From contig JAGWFS010000006.1 in assembly GCA_028867785.1 (NCBI GenBank), positions 1-64,000 on the forward strand: a stretch of 64,000 bases of DNA, read 5' to 3'. Source of the stretch: Nitrososphaerota archaeon. GTDB lineage: Archaea; Thermoproteota; Nitrososphaeria; Nitrososphaerales; Nitrosopumilaceae. A program made the translations under genes and the position numbers. Shown here piece after piece: positions 1 through 8,944 of this stretch. A model generated the notes under the pieces. The model saw only the letters and a list, made by a program, of their open reading frames with translations. It was not told where the DNA came from and did no database searches. The stretch's first letter is position 1, and each line of letters starts with the position of its first letter.

Positions 1-784
1 TGGCCATTCTCTTTGTAAATACAGATACAATCGTTCTATCTATGTCAGACCTGACAAGCTCAATTATGTCAAATGATAGTGTAGGTTTTCCATAAATGTC
101 AGAGTGATAAAACCCGGCATTGGGATCAAGGCCGGATAAGATTATTATTTTTTCAACAGAGCCGTACGCAATTCCATACAGGTAGTTTAGGGTTGCATTA
201 AACGCGTCTCTGGCGGGGTTTTGACTTCTGTCCTTGAATTGCCATTTTATTGGCAGTGATTTGGAAACCGCACTGAAATACTGCATGGCTGACGAACCCT
301 CATATCCCAGCAGAGTATTTTTGGCATCAACAGAATAATCCAGGCGGCAAACAGATGATATGGACTTCGTAATGGCGGATATTGCCTTTTCTACCTGCTC
401 CGGCGCATTATCCCGGTTGTTCTTCAAATAACGCAAAAACTTTCTTTGTTTTTCAAGCTTTACCTGAACAATGTGTTTTGAGATCTCAAATGCGAGTTTT
501 GTTTCCTGTGTCAGATACTGGTTCCTCCGTATCTGGGTCGCTTTTCCGGGCGTGCTTGACCAGAGTCTTGCAATCGGCCTTCCAGCCCAGTCAGAGATCA
601 CCAGCTGGATTTCTTTCTCAATGCAAAGTCGAATTGCCTGAGTACTGACCAGAGAATTTGACGATATGATTATCACGTCTATCTTTTCTGCCGGAATTTC
701 AGAAGTTGAGTCGGCATTCTTTACAACAAACGATTCATGATCTCTTTTGATCACACTACCATGCGTGGCAACCTCAACAATCAT
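1..784 (-). CDS. cas1: CRISPR-associated endonuclease Cas1 (C-terminus cut by window edge)
   Basis: Cas1 is the integrase that, with Cas2, inserts new spacers into the CRISPR array. My reading of the minus strand gives 261 residues without a stop before the window edge. The N-terminal beta domain is followed by the alpha-helical catalytic domain. The metal ligands of the family are visible: Glu162 in LGYEGSSAMQYF, His227 in DPNAGFYHSD, and the acidic pair Asp239/Glu242 in SFDIIELVR. The ATG overlaps the cas6 stop as ATGA, so the two are translationally coupled. It is the last cas gene seen; cas2 and perhaps cas4 and the array would lie to the left, outside the window. The family call is very secure; the missing C-terminus cannot be assessed. 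Confidence 0.95.
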   Translation of the reverse strand, partial: MIVEVATHGSVIKRDHESFVVKNADSTSEIPAEKIDVIIISSNSLVSTQAIRLCIEKEIQLVISDWAGRPIARLWSSTPGKATQIRRNQYLTQETKLAFEISKHIVQVKLEKQRKFLRYLKNNRDNAPEQVEKAISAITKSISSVCRLDYSVDAKNTLLGYEGSSAMQYFSAVSKSLPIKWQFKDRSQNPARDAFNATLNYLYGIAYGSVEKIIILSGLDPNAGFYHSDIYGKPTLSFDIIELVRSDIDRTIVSVFTKRMA

Positions 785-1398
785 TTGATCCTCTCAATCA
801 CTCCAAATCCCTTTGAAACGCTTTTTCCAATCCCCAAAAATTTAGGAAGTGCTACATTTAACGCAAATTCACAATAAAATCCAACAAACTTATTTTTATG
901 GGCTTCAGTTTGAATTGGTTTGAATTTATTAATTTGTGCATTTATCTGAAATTTTACTCTTAATCCAAGACCCTTGAGAACGCTCAAAACATTTGCGGTC
1001 AATATTTTTTCTAAAAACGCTTTTCTTTTGTTTTTCTCAAGTGATCTGAATTTTTCATAATTGCTCTCGTTTAACGCAAGCCAAGGACTGACAAATCTGT
1101 ATACCGCGTATTCTTCCTTGATCTCAAATGTAGCAGTTGTCAAGTCCACATTGAATAGACTTATTTTTCCATCTTGTGTTATGAGACTGTCTAACTGTGA
1201 CATTTTGTCGAATACAATTTTTGAATAATTATTCAATCCAAGAACGAGTAGTTTTCTATTTACCTTTTTGTATTGCACCAGTGGATAATGAAATGAGTTA
1301 TCCGAATGGTGGTGGAATTCAGCATCAGATGCAAAAAGATAACCGAGGTATCCCCTGAGCTCGGTTGCTGTTATTTTGCTGGAATCCGCGTCAAGCAA
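781..1398 (-). CDS. cas6: CRISPR repeat endoribonuclease Cas6 (Cas6b-like)
   Basis: Cas6 cuts the pre-crRNA within each repeat and stays on the crRNA in type I-B Cascade. About 205 residues are encoded from a TTG start. A His-rich segment FHHH followed by YPLVQYKKV (residues about 28-46) is typical of the Cas6b group and probably includes the catalytic histidines. Near the C-terminus the glycine-rich loop FLGIGKSVSKGFG marks the second ferredoxin-like fold. The frame stays open upstream of the TTG to position 1428, and those codons read like the missing first beta strand (KIKISLCYSLL), so the real start may be an unusual codon nearer 1420. The gene sits between cas3 and cas1, overlapping cas1 by 4 bases. 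Confidence 0.85.
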   Translation of the reverse strand: MLDADSSKITATELRGYLGYLFASDAEFHHHSDNSFHYPLVQYKKVNRKLLVLGLNNYSKIVFDKMSQLDSLITQDGKISLFNVDLTTATFEIKEEYAVYRFVSPWLALNESNYEKFRSLEKNKRKAFLEKILTANVLSVLKGLGLRVKFQINAQINKFKPIQTEAHKNKFVGFYCEFALNVALPKFLGIGKSVSKGFGVIERIK

Positions 1399-1418
1399 TG
1401 AATAGCAGAGTGAGATTT

Positions 1419-3662
1419 TTATTTTTCAACCACATCCTTTGCCCACTTGTCCAAGCCCACTACTTTGTCATATACCTCATTAAGATGTTCCCATTTTGGC
1501 AAAAGTATGCTTTTTTCATATAATTCAGCATCAAAAAATTTTTCGATTCCAAGATTCTCCGGACTTTTTGGAAGATTGGCAGTTAGCGTTACAAACTTTC
1601 GAAATCTTTTTCTTTCCAAGTCTGAGAGAAATGTATTTTTAATTTGGTTCCACTGCGCTTGATTTTCAGGAATAAATACCGTTTCTTGGTCATCATCAGG
1701 CAGTACTTTTTCCTTGATGAATTTCCATACTTCCTCATAATCAAGACGAGTTATTAGTCTTGCAAGTTTTTTTGCTGATTCTTCGTTAGTTTTATTTTCT
1801 TCCCAGATTTTTTGATAGTACGATGGTAGTTCATCATACAGATCCGTGGATGAGCGCACTTTTCTAATTACCCTTAGCGATTCCTGCCATTCCAGTTTAC
1901 TGTAAGGTTTCCAGTCGTCTTTTGTATCTTTGAATACGGTCATAACCGCGTTATCTTTTTCTGCTTCCCTGTTGAGCCTCCCCATCGCCTGTATTATGTT
2001 ATCAAGAGGTGCAGCTTCCCTATACATTTGATCAAAGCTAACATCTACCCCGGCCTCTATAACTTGAGTAGACACTACAATGGAATCTGGTTTTACATTT
2101 TTCAATCTTTCAAGTCTATGGATCTTGCTAATCCCAGACGACATGTAAATTATGTCTGACTGTCCAAACTTCTTATTTATTTTTTCATACATTGCAAGGT
2201 TTTTCTTTCTGGTGTTGGACATAAAGAGAGATCTACCTGTTAGCTTGTTTGGAATTTCAAACGGTTCCAAGAATGAAATCCTTTTAAAAGTTTGCTGCAG
2301 GTATTCTCGTTTTACTTCTTTTTGAATTGATAGTTTCTTTATGTCTTTTAATTCATAGGGAATTGTAGCACTAACCAAAAGGATTTTTGAGTGAAGATAA
2401 AACGCAATTTGTTCAAATAATCCAACAAGTGTTGGGAGAATTAATTTTGGAATGGTTTGAACTTCGTCTATTATTAATAAAGAGTTTTTCAGAGATAACA
2501 GTTTTAGTTTGTCTGACTGTCTGTTAGAGAATAGAGTAATCAAAAGTCTCTGTGTCGTTGTAATTATGAATTCCTTGTTAAAGGACTCGTTTTCAAAATC
2601 CCAAGCATGTGCAGCAGAGACTCCCGTTTCCTGTTTTCTTTTTTCCTCGAGACTTCCTGAAAAGAGGTGACTATAGACAAGAATTTTTTCCTGATTTTTC
2701 ACTATACCAAATATTTTTTTTTCAAAGTCTTCTGTCAATGCAAGAAGAGGAGAAAAGTAATACACCCTCTCTAGCTTGTTATCGTGTTTATATCGTGAGA
2801 TCAGGTCCAAAAAGATTTTTGTTTTACCTATGCCAGTTGGAGCCTCTAGAGCTAAGACTCCGGAGGTAGTATCATGGTTTTCAAGGGCATGTTTTTGAAA
2901 TACGTCTCTTAGATATGCAAGTTTAGACTCCTTTGTTTTAGATTGTGCTACAAGTTTATCGGTATCAAAACTTATTTCAAAGCTGGGCGTATTCCACTCA
3001 TTAAAACTTCCTCTGTCTGCCTGAAGCAAAGCTGAAAATATGCATGATGATCTCAAAAAATCAAATAAACAGTTTTTATCATCAGATTCTAATTTTGATT
3101 TGAATTCAACCGGTCTTTGGAACTGGGAAAGACATGATTCCCAATCGAGTAATGAAAATTCATCATGGCATCTTGTGGATTCTACGAAATGTTTTAGGTA
3201 GTATGAGATTGCCATCTGCGAATTCTTGTATTTTTCAGTTTTATTATCCTGCTCTGGAAGTATGTTTTTCAGATTGGAATGATGCCCATAAATTGCATGT
3301 ATTGTCATGTCAATCGATTTTTCATCGAGTCCTATCTTTTCACCGAGTAGTTTCAATGCAGCCCATGCAGAAAAGGGAGAGTGGCTTTGCTCATATTTTT
3401 GCAGTACCGTTTCTTCCACGGATTTTCGCTTTTCCGCATCAGCATGAAAAATTTCTTGATAATACGGATTTATCTTTCCAATATCATGCAGCAGGCCGGC
3501 GTAATATGCCTCGTCTTCACAATTTAGATCGGTCTGGCTTGAAATCTCCTTTGCCTTGTTGGCCACTTTGATAAGATGATCTATCAAAAGTTTGTTGTCT
3601 GGATGAGAAAGGAACTGTGCGTATCTAGTATAAGCAGACAATTCCATCAGATATTTTGACAA
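1419..3662 (-). CDS. cas3: CRISPR-associated nuclease-helicase Cas3 (HD + DExH)
   Basis: Cas3 is recruited by target-bound Cascade and degrades the foreign DNA with an HD nuclease and an SF2 helicase. Both are present in one 747-residue chain. The HD domain shows LLHDIGK at residues 57-63 and further histidines in HAIYGHHSN (122-130). The helicase shows Walker A APTGIGKT (274-281), a DEVQ box (399-402), a VSATIP motif III and an arginine-finger segment QAMGRLNRE. The start overlaps the cas5 stop by 38 bases; Met6 (position 3647) is an alternative start with less overlap. All catalytic motifs are intact, so the enzyme looks functional. Confidence 0.95.
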   Translation of the reverse strand: MSKYLMELSAYTRYAQFLSHPDNKLLIDHLIKVANKAKEISSQTDLNCEDEAYYAGLLHDIGKINPYYQEIFHADAEKRKSVEETVLQKYEQSHSPFSAWAALKLLGEKIGLDEKSIDMTIHAIYGHHSNLKNILPEQDNKTEKYKNSQMAISYYLKHFVESTRCHDEFSLLDWESCLSQFQRPVEFKSKLESDDKNCLFDFLRSSCIFSALLQADRGSFNEWNTPSFEISFDTDKLVAQSKTKESKLAYLRDVFQKHALENHDTTSGVLALEAPTGIGKTKIFLDLISRYKHDNKLERVYYFSPLLALTEDFEKKIFGIVKNQEKILVYSHLFSGSLEEKRKQETGVSAAHAWDFENESFNKEFIITTTQRLLITLFSNRQSDKLKLLSLKNSLLIIDEVQTIPKLILPTLVGLFEQIAFYLHSKILLVSATIPYELKDIKKLSIQKEVKREYLQQTFKRISFLEPFEIPNKLTGRSLFMSNTRKKNLAMYEKINKKFGQSDIIYMSSGISKIHRLERLKNVKPDSIVVSTQVIEAGVDVSFDQMYREAAPLDNIIQAMGRLNREAEKDNAVMTVFKDTKDDWKPYSKLEWQESLRVIRKVRSSTDLYDELPSYYQKIWEENKTNEESAKKLARLITRLDYEEVWKFIKEKVLPDDDQETVFIPENQAQWNQIKNTFLSDLERKRFRKFVTLTANLPKSPENLGIEKFFDAELYEKSILLPKWEHLNEVYDKVVGLDKWAKDVVEK

Positions 3663-4362
3663 ATTTTGAAAGTTTAGGCTTTAGATTTTTATTCACAGTG
3701 AAAACGGACTTTATAGGTATCCAGTGCTTTAGTACCCTACTCTGGAATTCATTATTTGAGAAAAAGTGGTGCAGATGCCGTTCAATAATGACATGTGAAT
3801 TTTCATCTTTTCCACCCAGATCTATCTTGAATGTATCGGAATAGGTTTCAGATTCGTCAAGTATTACGCAAGAGGTGTCATTATTTTTTGCATCAGATTC
3901 CATAACGTTTTGATAAAATTTTAGATCAGAAACGACACATGGGCAATATGCATGTCCCAAATACGGCGAAAAAGAAAATTTGTTTTGTCGAATGGTATTT
4001 TCCAGTTTTTCCATCGTATTTTTGTCTGATGAGACGAATATGGTATATCTTGGCGAGTCTACAAGTTCTGATTTTACGGGTTTTGTTTTTGCTTCTTTGA
4101 GGGAGCGGTGATTTGTAAAGTAGACCACTTTTTTTGGCTCAGATTCAAACCTCAATCCAATCAATGTGTTTTTGTACAGTTCTAGATATTCGGAACTATA
4201 CAATTCTGCCAGTGAGTTACTTCTTTTTACCCCGATTATAGCGCCAATTATTCCTATTACGGCACTTTTTGACGGAATGAAGGAAACTGTCTGATGAGAC
4301 GTTACTGACGGATCTCGGAATGCGGCAAAGCTTCCTGAAACAGTAAATGAAATAATGTCCAA
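3625..4362 (-). CDS. cas5: CRISPR-associated protein Cas5 (type I-B)
   Basis: Cas5 is the RAMP-fold subunit that caps the 5' handle of the crRNA in Cascade. The 245-residue product has the family signature at its N-terminus: a first beta strand ISFTVSGSFAAFRDP followed by PSKSAVIGIIGAIIGV, where the conserved helix starts. The middle holds the typical YTIFVSSD strand. Size and order (cas7 directly upstream, cas3 downstream) match type I-B. The ATG follows the cas7 stop with no spacer, which points to one transcript. Confidence 0.9.
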   Translation of the reverse strand: MDIISFTVSGSFAAFRDPSVTSHQTVSFIPSKSAVIGIIGAIIGVKRSNSLAELYSSEYLELYKNTLIGLRFESEPKKVVYFTNHRSLKEAKTKPVKSELVDSPRYTIFVSSDKNTMEKLENTIRQNKFSFSPYLGHAYCPCVVSDLKFYQNVMESDAKNNDTSCVILDESETYSDTFKIDLGGKDENSHVIIERHLHHFFSNNEFQSRVLKHWIPIKSVFTVNKNLKPKLSKFVKISDGIVCLY

Positions 4363-5301
4363 TTACAATTCTTCTACTTTGATGTGGGCGTCCTTTAGTT
4401 TTGATATTAGCGATTTAACATCAGAATTCAATTCTTCACATCCCTTGACTCTTACAAGTTTAACCTCATCGCTTCTTTTCCCAAGTACTTCGATTAGTCT
4501 TGTAAAATCAAACGGGGACTTCACAAGGGATGTCGTTTTTTCACTCATCTCTTTTTTCTCCGCTACCAATCTTGGGAGATCGTTATAGATAGTAGACTCG
4601 TAGGTCACTTCCAAGAATAGAATGCTCCGTTGTGGGTATTTTGAGCGTGTTATCAGATGGTTTGTTCCGTCCCAGAGACATGTGAAAAGTTTTTCTTCCT
4701 TTTCGCTGAACTTTTTCATGATTTTTTCATCTTTTATATATATGCCAAGGTTTGTCGGATTTACAGCACCGTGAATTTTTATCAGCGCGTATTCAACTGA
4801 ATAAAACTTGCCAAATGTTGAATATTGTTTTTGTCCTTCCTTTTCTTTTCCTACGAATCTGCCAGAAATAGTGGGATTAATCACGTTGACCTGATTCGTA
4901 CTTCGCCCTATTCCAAATTGGACAGGTCCGGTTATTTTGGCAGAATCTCCACCGCTTTCATCACCTTTTGCTTCGCGAATTGTTACCAATGCTCCAAAAA
5001 GCGGAGTATCAAATGTGGAATTGAGTAATTTTGCAATGACATCACCTTTCAGGTCACCAATTATTTCTTTAGCCCTTTTATCAGCGGTTGTTGGCAAGCC
5101 ATTATCACCATAATCCACAAACAATGTTTCTCCAAGAACATTCTTTGCGTGATCGCGAATTGTTCGCTTTATTCTGACATCTGTAACCAATATGGTGCCA
5201 TCTGGCATCAATCTTGGTTGGTTTTCAAATCCGGGATCTCCGTTTGGATTCTGCCTTGATTCATAATAGAATAGAATCTCTTTCTTGTCTTTGCTATTCA
5301 T
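4363..5301 (-). CDS. cas7: CRISPR-associated protein Cas7 (Csh2 family, type I-B backbone)
   Basis: Cas7 polymerises along the crRNA as the backbone of Cascade. The 312-residue protein carries the Csh2/Cas7 hallmarks: RQNPNGDPGFENQPR near residues 16-30, then TDVRIKRTIRD, which is the RNA-binding helix, and the mid-protein GPVQFGIGRSTNQV segment with the SGRFVGKEK loop. It overlaps the cas8b end by 8 bases and abuts cas5. The family is strongly recognised; no defect is visible. Confidence 0.93.
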   Translation of the reverse strand: MNSKDKKEILFYYESRQNPNGDPGFENQPRLMPDGTILVTDVRIKRTIRDHAKNVLGETLFVDYGDNGLPTTADKRAKEIIGDLKGDVIAKLLNSTFDTPLFGALVTIREAKGDESGGDSAKITGPVQFGIGRSTNQVNVINPTISGRFVGKEKEGQKQYSTFGKFYSVEYALIKIHGAVNPTNLGIYIKDEKIMKKFSEKEEKLFTCLWDGTNHLITRSKYPQRSILFLEVTYESTIYNDLPRLVAEKKEMSEKTTSLVKSPFDFTRLIEVLGKRSDEVKLVRVKGCEELNSDVKSLISKLKDAHIKVEEL

Positions 5302-6985
5302 TTTTCAATCCTCCCATGACTTCAAATGTGCCCTTATAAAAAAAATATGAGTAATCATTCTGTGCGGCATCATCAGAAACCTCGCCCAGATTTTGTTCTT
5401 TGATAAACTCAATTATCGTATCTTTGAACTGCTGCTCTGCCTTTGAGAGGTTGATTCCCAAACCAACTCGCTGCAATACAAAACGCAGCTTTTCTCGGTC
5501 ATATTTTGAATAGGTGAGAATGTCTGCCAGTGAGTTACTTTCCTCTTTTGAATTTCGCTTGAACTTGATGTACGCACCGGCTATTTTACCAATTGATAAT
5601 GCAAACTGTTCGTTTGTATCCATTGTACTGCCTGTGGAGATATTACATAAAAGAATTATGCAAAAATCTGCCTTGGAGAAAAACTCTAGCGTTTCACGAT
5701 TTGGTTTTTTTATCCATTCAAAAAGTTTTTTTCTCAATAATTTATTGAAAATAGAGAGAATTCTTTGTTTTTCGATGACATTTCCAAGTATGAATGTTCG
5801 CACTGCAAATAGATAATCAGCCCACAGGGTAGTTTTCTTTTCAGAGTCTATGAAAATCTCGAGTGTCATCGGTAGAACTCTCAGTCCTTTTACTCTGCCA
5901 AAAATCGATTCAAGGCGTTTCATTGTTACATTGTCATCAATTAGGATCTCGATCTTTGCATTGGTTTGTTTGTAACACATTGTCTTCATTTGTGATTGGT
6001 CGTTCTCAATATTGCCTGATTTTTGTTTTAATATCTCATAGTTTCTAAAAATTTGGCTATAGATTCCCGTGTTTGTTTTAATGAATTTTATGTAAGGATC
6101 ATTAATATTTGTAAAAAACCAATTCAGACCCGAAATGTTGAAAACCTCATCCATCGGAATATTTATCCTTTCAAGTGATGAGGAGCTGATATTCAGGTTT
6201 TTATAAAATTCTTCTCCCTTGGTAAGATTGATTGTAAAAGCAGGATCATCATATGAAAGAAATTTTGCATTAACAGTAGGTTTGTTGTCAAATGAATTGC
6301 CAGAATTACCAAACGAATCAATAAATCCCACACCTGGTGTTTGCTTAGATTCAGGCTTGAATTCTATTTTTTCATTTGATGGAAGTATTATCAATCTAAA
6401 ATTAGATTTTGTTTTAAAGTCTTCAAATTTGCTAGACTTAACAAACCCGAAAAACTTTTTTGCTATTTTTACGAAGAGTGTCGCACGAAATTTCTTATTT
6501 TCGTCTATTATTCCAGCGTTGACATATGCGTCAAAAATGTTTTGATCGGCAATTTTATAATTTTCCTTGTCAATTTTTGTCAGAACTTCACCATTTGCAT
6601 CCATCTTTTCCTTTTCTGTAAGTAAATCAAGTTCTGCTGTAAATTTATTTTTTTTATCATCGATTGTTAGTCGTAATAGCGGATCCTTTTTCTTTGAGCT
6701 TTCAAAAGAGCCATAAATTTCTAGATATGGTTTTGCGGAATTAGCACCGGCATAGCGATATGGTAGGTTCAACTTGGATAAGGAGGCGGTGATTAATGGC
6801 ATTTGAAGCCATTCTTGAATAAAGGAAAATTTCTGGTTTTTCTCGCCTGCACCATAGTTGTCAAGTGCTTTTTCATCTACCAAGACTTCGTTCTTGTTTA
6901 CAAATATTTTTTTTAATGGAAAAATGTTTTTTACTGGATTTTTATCGTTTTCCTTGTTTTTCAAGTATAGTTCGTATGCTAACAT
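5294..6985 (-). CDS. cas8b: CRISPR-associated large subunit Cas8b (Csh1-like)
   Basis: Cas8b is the large subunit of type I-B Cascade, used for PAM recognition and Cas3 recruitment. The 563-residue product (570 from an upstream GTG at 7006) fits the Csh1 length. Sequence conservation in this family is low; the call rests on size, on the Lys/Asn-rich N-terminal domain, on the C-terminal helical region and above all on its position directly before cas7-cas5-cas3. A TATA element at 7006-7015 lies about 26 bases before the ATG at 6985 and overlaps the GTG, which favours 6985 as a leaderless start. It is the first gene of the cas operon. Confidence 0.85.
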   Translation of the reverse strand: MLAYELYLKNKENDKNPVKNIFPLKKIFVNKNEVLVDEKALDNYGAGEKNQKFSFIQEWLQMPLITASLSKLNLPYRYAGANSAKPYLEIYGSFESSKKKDPLLRLTIDDKKNKFTAELDLLTEKEKMDANGEVLTKIDKENYKIADQNIFDAYVNAGIIDENKKFRATLFVKIAKKFFGFVKSSKFEDFKTKSNFRLIILPSNEKIEFKPESKQTPGVGFIDSFGNSGNSFDNKPTVNAKFLSYDDPAFTINLTKGEEFYKNLNISSSSLERINIPMDEVFNISGLNWFFTNINDPYIKFIKTNTGIYSQIFRNYEILKQKSGNIENDQSQMKTMCYKQTNAKIEILIDDNVTMKRLESIFGRVKGLRVLPMTLEIFIDSEKKTTLWADYLFAVRTFILGNVIEKQRILSIFNKLLRKKLFEWIKKPNRETLEFFSKADFCIILLCNISTGSTMDTNEQFALSIGKIAGAYIKFKRNSKEESNSLADILTYSKYDREKLRFVLQRVGLGINLSKAEQQFKDTIIEFIKEQNLGEVSDDAAQNDYSYFFYKGTFEVMGGLKNE

Positions 6986-7005
6986 GAAAAGTTTAGTGTA
7001 TTCCA

Positions 7006-7015
7006 CTTTATAATG
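7006..7015 (-). promoter_or_regulatory. TATA box of the cas operon
   Basis: On the minus strand the sequence reads CATTATAAAG. Its centre is about 26 bases from the ATG at 6985, the usual archaeal TATA-to-start distance, so the cas transcript probably begins at or next to that ATG. The 256-base gap between the cas operon and the divergent integrase gene shows no other clear signal and no CRISPR repeats. Confidence 0.5.
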
Positions 7016-7262
7016 GGTTGCGGTGATTTTCCCGTTTCAGTAATTTTGTTGCTAAGTGTAAATTTTCAACATGTGGCGATCAAGTCTGTAAATGTTCCAT
7101 AAGGATTTCATTTCGTGCCTGTTATGAAACGTTTGATTAAACTCACTGGTTTTCACCACGATTACAATTGAAATTAACCAATAAATCATACTTTCGTTAT
7201 TATTCGGTATTAAAGATGAAAAACAGTCGGAAGTAAACACTTTCATAAATACTAGTTTCTGG

Positions 7263-8693
7263 ATGCTTAAGGCGTCAAAAATGAAATCCTCAAGAATATT
7301 GGACGGAAATTACCTGATGCCTTGGGATGTAAAATCCGATGATCCCGAGATAAACCGCCAAAACGAGCTTCTTTTCTCATCCGATCACGATTTATCAGAA
7401 GAAAATCAAAATACTATGTATTCTCATACCATATCTGATGAGGACTGCTTGCACAAAGCCAGCAGACAGTCTGATATGGGAAACAAAAAACTTCGATCAA
7501 CTACAACCGCCAAAACAGTACAAAAACAGAGCAGACGACAAGTTCTGCTTTCCAACCCAACCATAAAGCGATGGTATGACAACCTGGCAAGAGGCAGCAA
7601 TATCACGGCCTACCAAAGGCTCTACAGGCTGGACAAGTTCTGCAAGGAACACCAGATGACACCAATGCAGCTTGCAGATCTTGCAATGAGAGATCTCAGT
7701 GCAGTGACAAACCTTCTGGCAGATCACATAACTGCAATGGAGGAACAAGGAAGATCTGGGAGTTACATCCAGAGTTTTGTCGTAGTCGTGAAGAGCTGGC
7801 TTGAGAACTTTGACATCAAACTGGTAAGAAGACTCAAGGTGTCAAACAGAAATGCCACACCGACTCTTGAATCTGAAAAGGTTCCCGAGTCGCAAGAGAT
7901 AGCAGAGATGCTCAGCAGGGCAGATCTTCGCACAGGTGCAATAGAGTCGCTTGTTGCAAAGGCCGGACTGAGGCCACAGGTATTGGGCAACCACAACGCA
8001 ACAGATGGACTGACCATGAACGACCTTCCAGACATTGCCATAGTGCAGGGTGTAACCCAATGCATTAGAATGCCTGCAAGGGTCATCGTGAGAAGAAACA
8101 TCTCAAAGGCGAGGCACCAGTACTTTACCTTCCTGACACCAAGCGGGGTACAGAGACTACTGGCATACCTAAATGACAGGCTTGCAAAGGGAGATGTTCT
8201 CAATGCAGACTCGCCAGTAATTGCGCCAGACATTGACCACTCTTACGGAAGGGGTGCCAACGATGGAAAGAGGTTCCTTACAACAAGCCAGATAACATCG
8301 CTTGTGAGAAAGTCGCTAAGGCCAAGGTTTGGCTGGAGGCCATATGTGCTAAGGGCATACTTTGACACACAGCTGCTAATCGCAGAGGCAAGAGGGAAGA
8401 TTGCACATGATTTCCGTGTTTTCTTCATGGGTCACAAGGGAAGCATGGAAGCCAAGTACACTACAAACAAGGGAATATTGCCAGAGATGCTTGTCAACGA
8501 GATGAGCGAGGCCTTCAAGCGATGCGAGGAATTTCTTGACTTGGAAACAAGACATGAAGATCCATTGCAGAAAAAAAGAGAGGAGGCACGTCAAATGATA
8601 GAGCGAGCTGCCCCTGAAAAGGTGCAAGAGATGATCAGGTTTCTGACATCTGCAAATCCCGATTCAGAGGGTGGCAACGAGCGAGGAAGCTGA
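7263..8693 (+). CDS. Tyrosine recombinase / integrase
   Basis: This is a site-specific DNA recombinase of the tyrosine (phage integrase) class. The 476 residues comprise a long poorly conserved N-terminal part, a SAM-like core-binding domain (about 95-190) and a C-terminal catalytic domain. The catalytic set can be placed as Arg237 (AGLRPQ), the YVLR box at 361-364 (His of the usual HxxR replaced by Tyr), His391 (MGHKG) and the nucleophile Tyr399 (AKYTT). A C-terminal charged helix follows. A TATA-like TTTCATAAAT (7241-7250) would place transcription start near 7272, so Met7 (7281) may be the true start. It lies between the CRISPR operon and tRNA-Arg, which suggests a role in island integration, though no duplicated attachment site was found. 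Confidence 0.8.
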   Translation: MLKASKMKSSRILDGNYLMPWDVKSDDPEINRQNELLFSSDHDLSEENQNTMYSHTISDEDCLHKASRQSDMGNKKLRSTTTAKTVQKQSRRQVLLSNPTIKRWYDNLARGSNITAYQRLYRLDKFCKEHQMTPMQLADLAMRDLSAVTNLLADHITAMEEQGRSGSYIQSFVVVVKSWLENFDIKLVRRLKVSNRNATPTLESEKVPESQEIAEMLSRADLRTGAIESLVAKAGLRPQVLGNHNATDGLTMNDLPDIAIVQGVTQCIRMPARVIVRRNISKARHQYFTFLTPSGVQRLLAYLNDRLAKGDVLNADSPVIAPDIDHSYGRGANDGKRFLTTSQITSLVRKSLRPRFGWRPYVLRAYFDTQLLIAEARGKIAHDFRVFFMGHKGSMEAKYTTNKGILPEMLVNEMSEAFKRCEEFLDLETRHEDPLQKKREEARQMIERAAPEKVQEMIRFLTSANPDSEGGNERGS

Positions 8694-8787
8694 GCAACTC
8701 ATCCCAACCGGATGGTTGTTTGTAGGCGTTCTGCCAAGCGGCAAGGTCATCTTGCAGAAATAAATAACCCCCTGTTAGAGGGCACTT

Positions 8788-8862
8788 GGGCCTGTAGCTC
8801 AGCATGGATAGAGTGCTGGACTTCTAATCCAGTGGTCAAGGGATCGAAGCCCTTCGGGCCCG
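8788..8862 (+). tRNA. tRNA-Arg (anticodon TCT)
   Basis: A full cloverleaf can be drawn. The acceptor stem GGGCCTG pairs with CGGGCCC with one G-T pair, the anticodon stem CTGGA/TCCAG closes loop CTTCTAA giving anticodon TCT, and the T stem AAGGG/CCCTT closes loop ATCGAAG. The CCA end is not encoded. The integrase gene ends about 95 bases upstream, making this tRNA a candidate integration target. Confidence 0.93.
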
Positions 8863-8944
8863 TATAATCTGTTTGTACGCATACACCGACTTTCAACTTT
8901 CTTCAATTACAATGCAACTTGGAAATAAAACAGAAAAGCAATCC

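Noticed and set aside
382-648. Plus-strand open frame of 88 codons
   Set aside because: It lies fully inside cas1 on the other strand, which has all the conserved Cas1 residues.
3134-3571. Plus-strand open frame of 145 codons
   Set aside because: It is the reverse of the cas3 HD domain; no motif of its own.
7007-7262. Possible CRISPR leader or array, and a 64-codon minus frame, between the cas operon and the integrase
   Set aside because: No direct repeats are seen; the frame has no motif and the gap is best explained as two divergent promoters.
7763-8233. Minus-strand frame of 156 codons
   Set aside because: It mirrors the integrase catalytic domain and has no family features.
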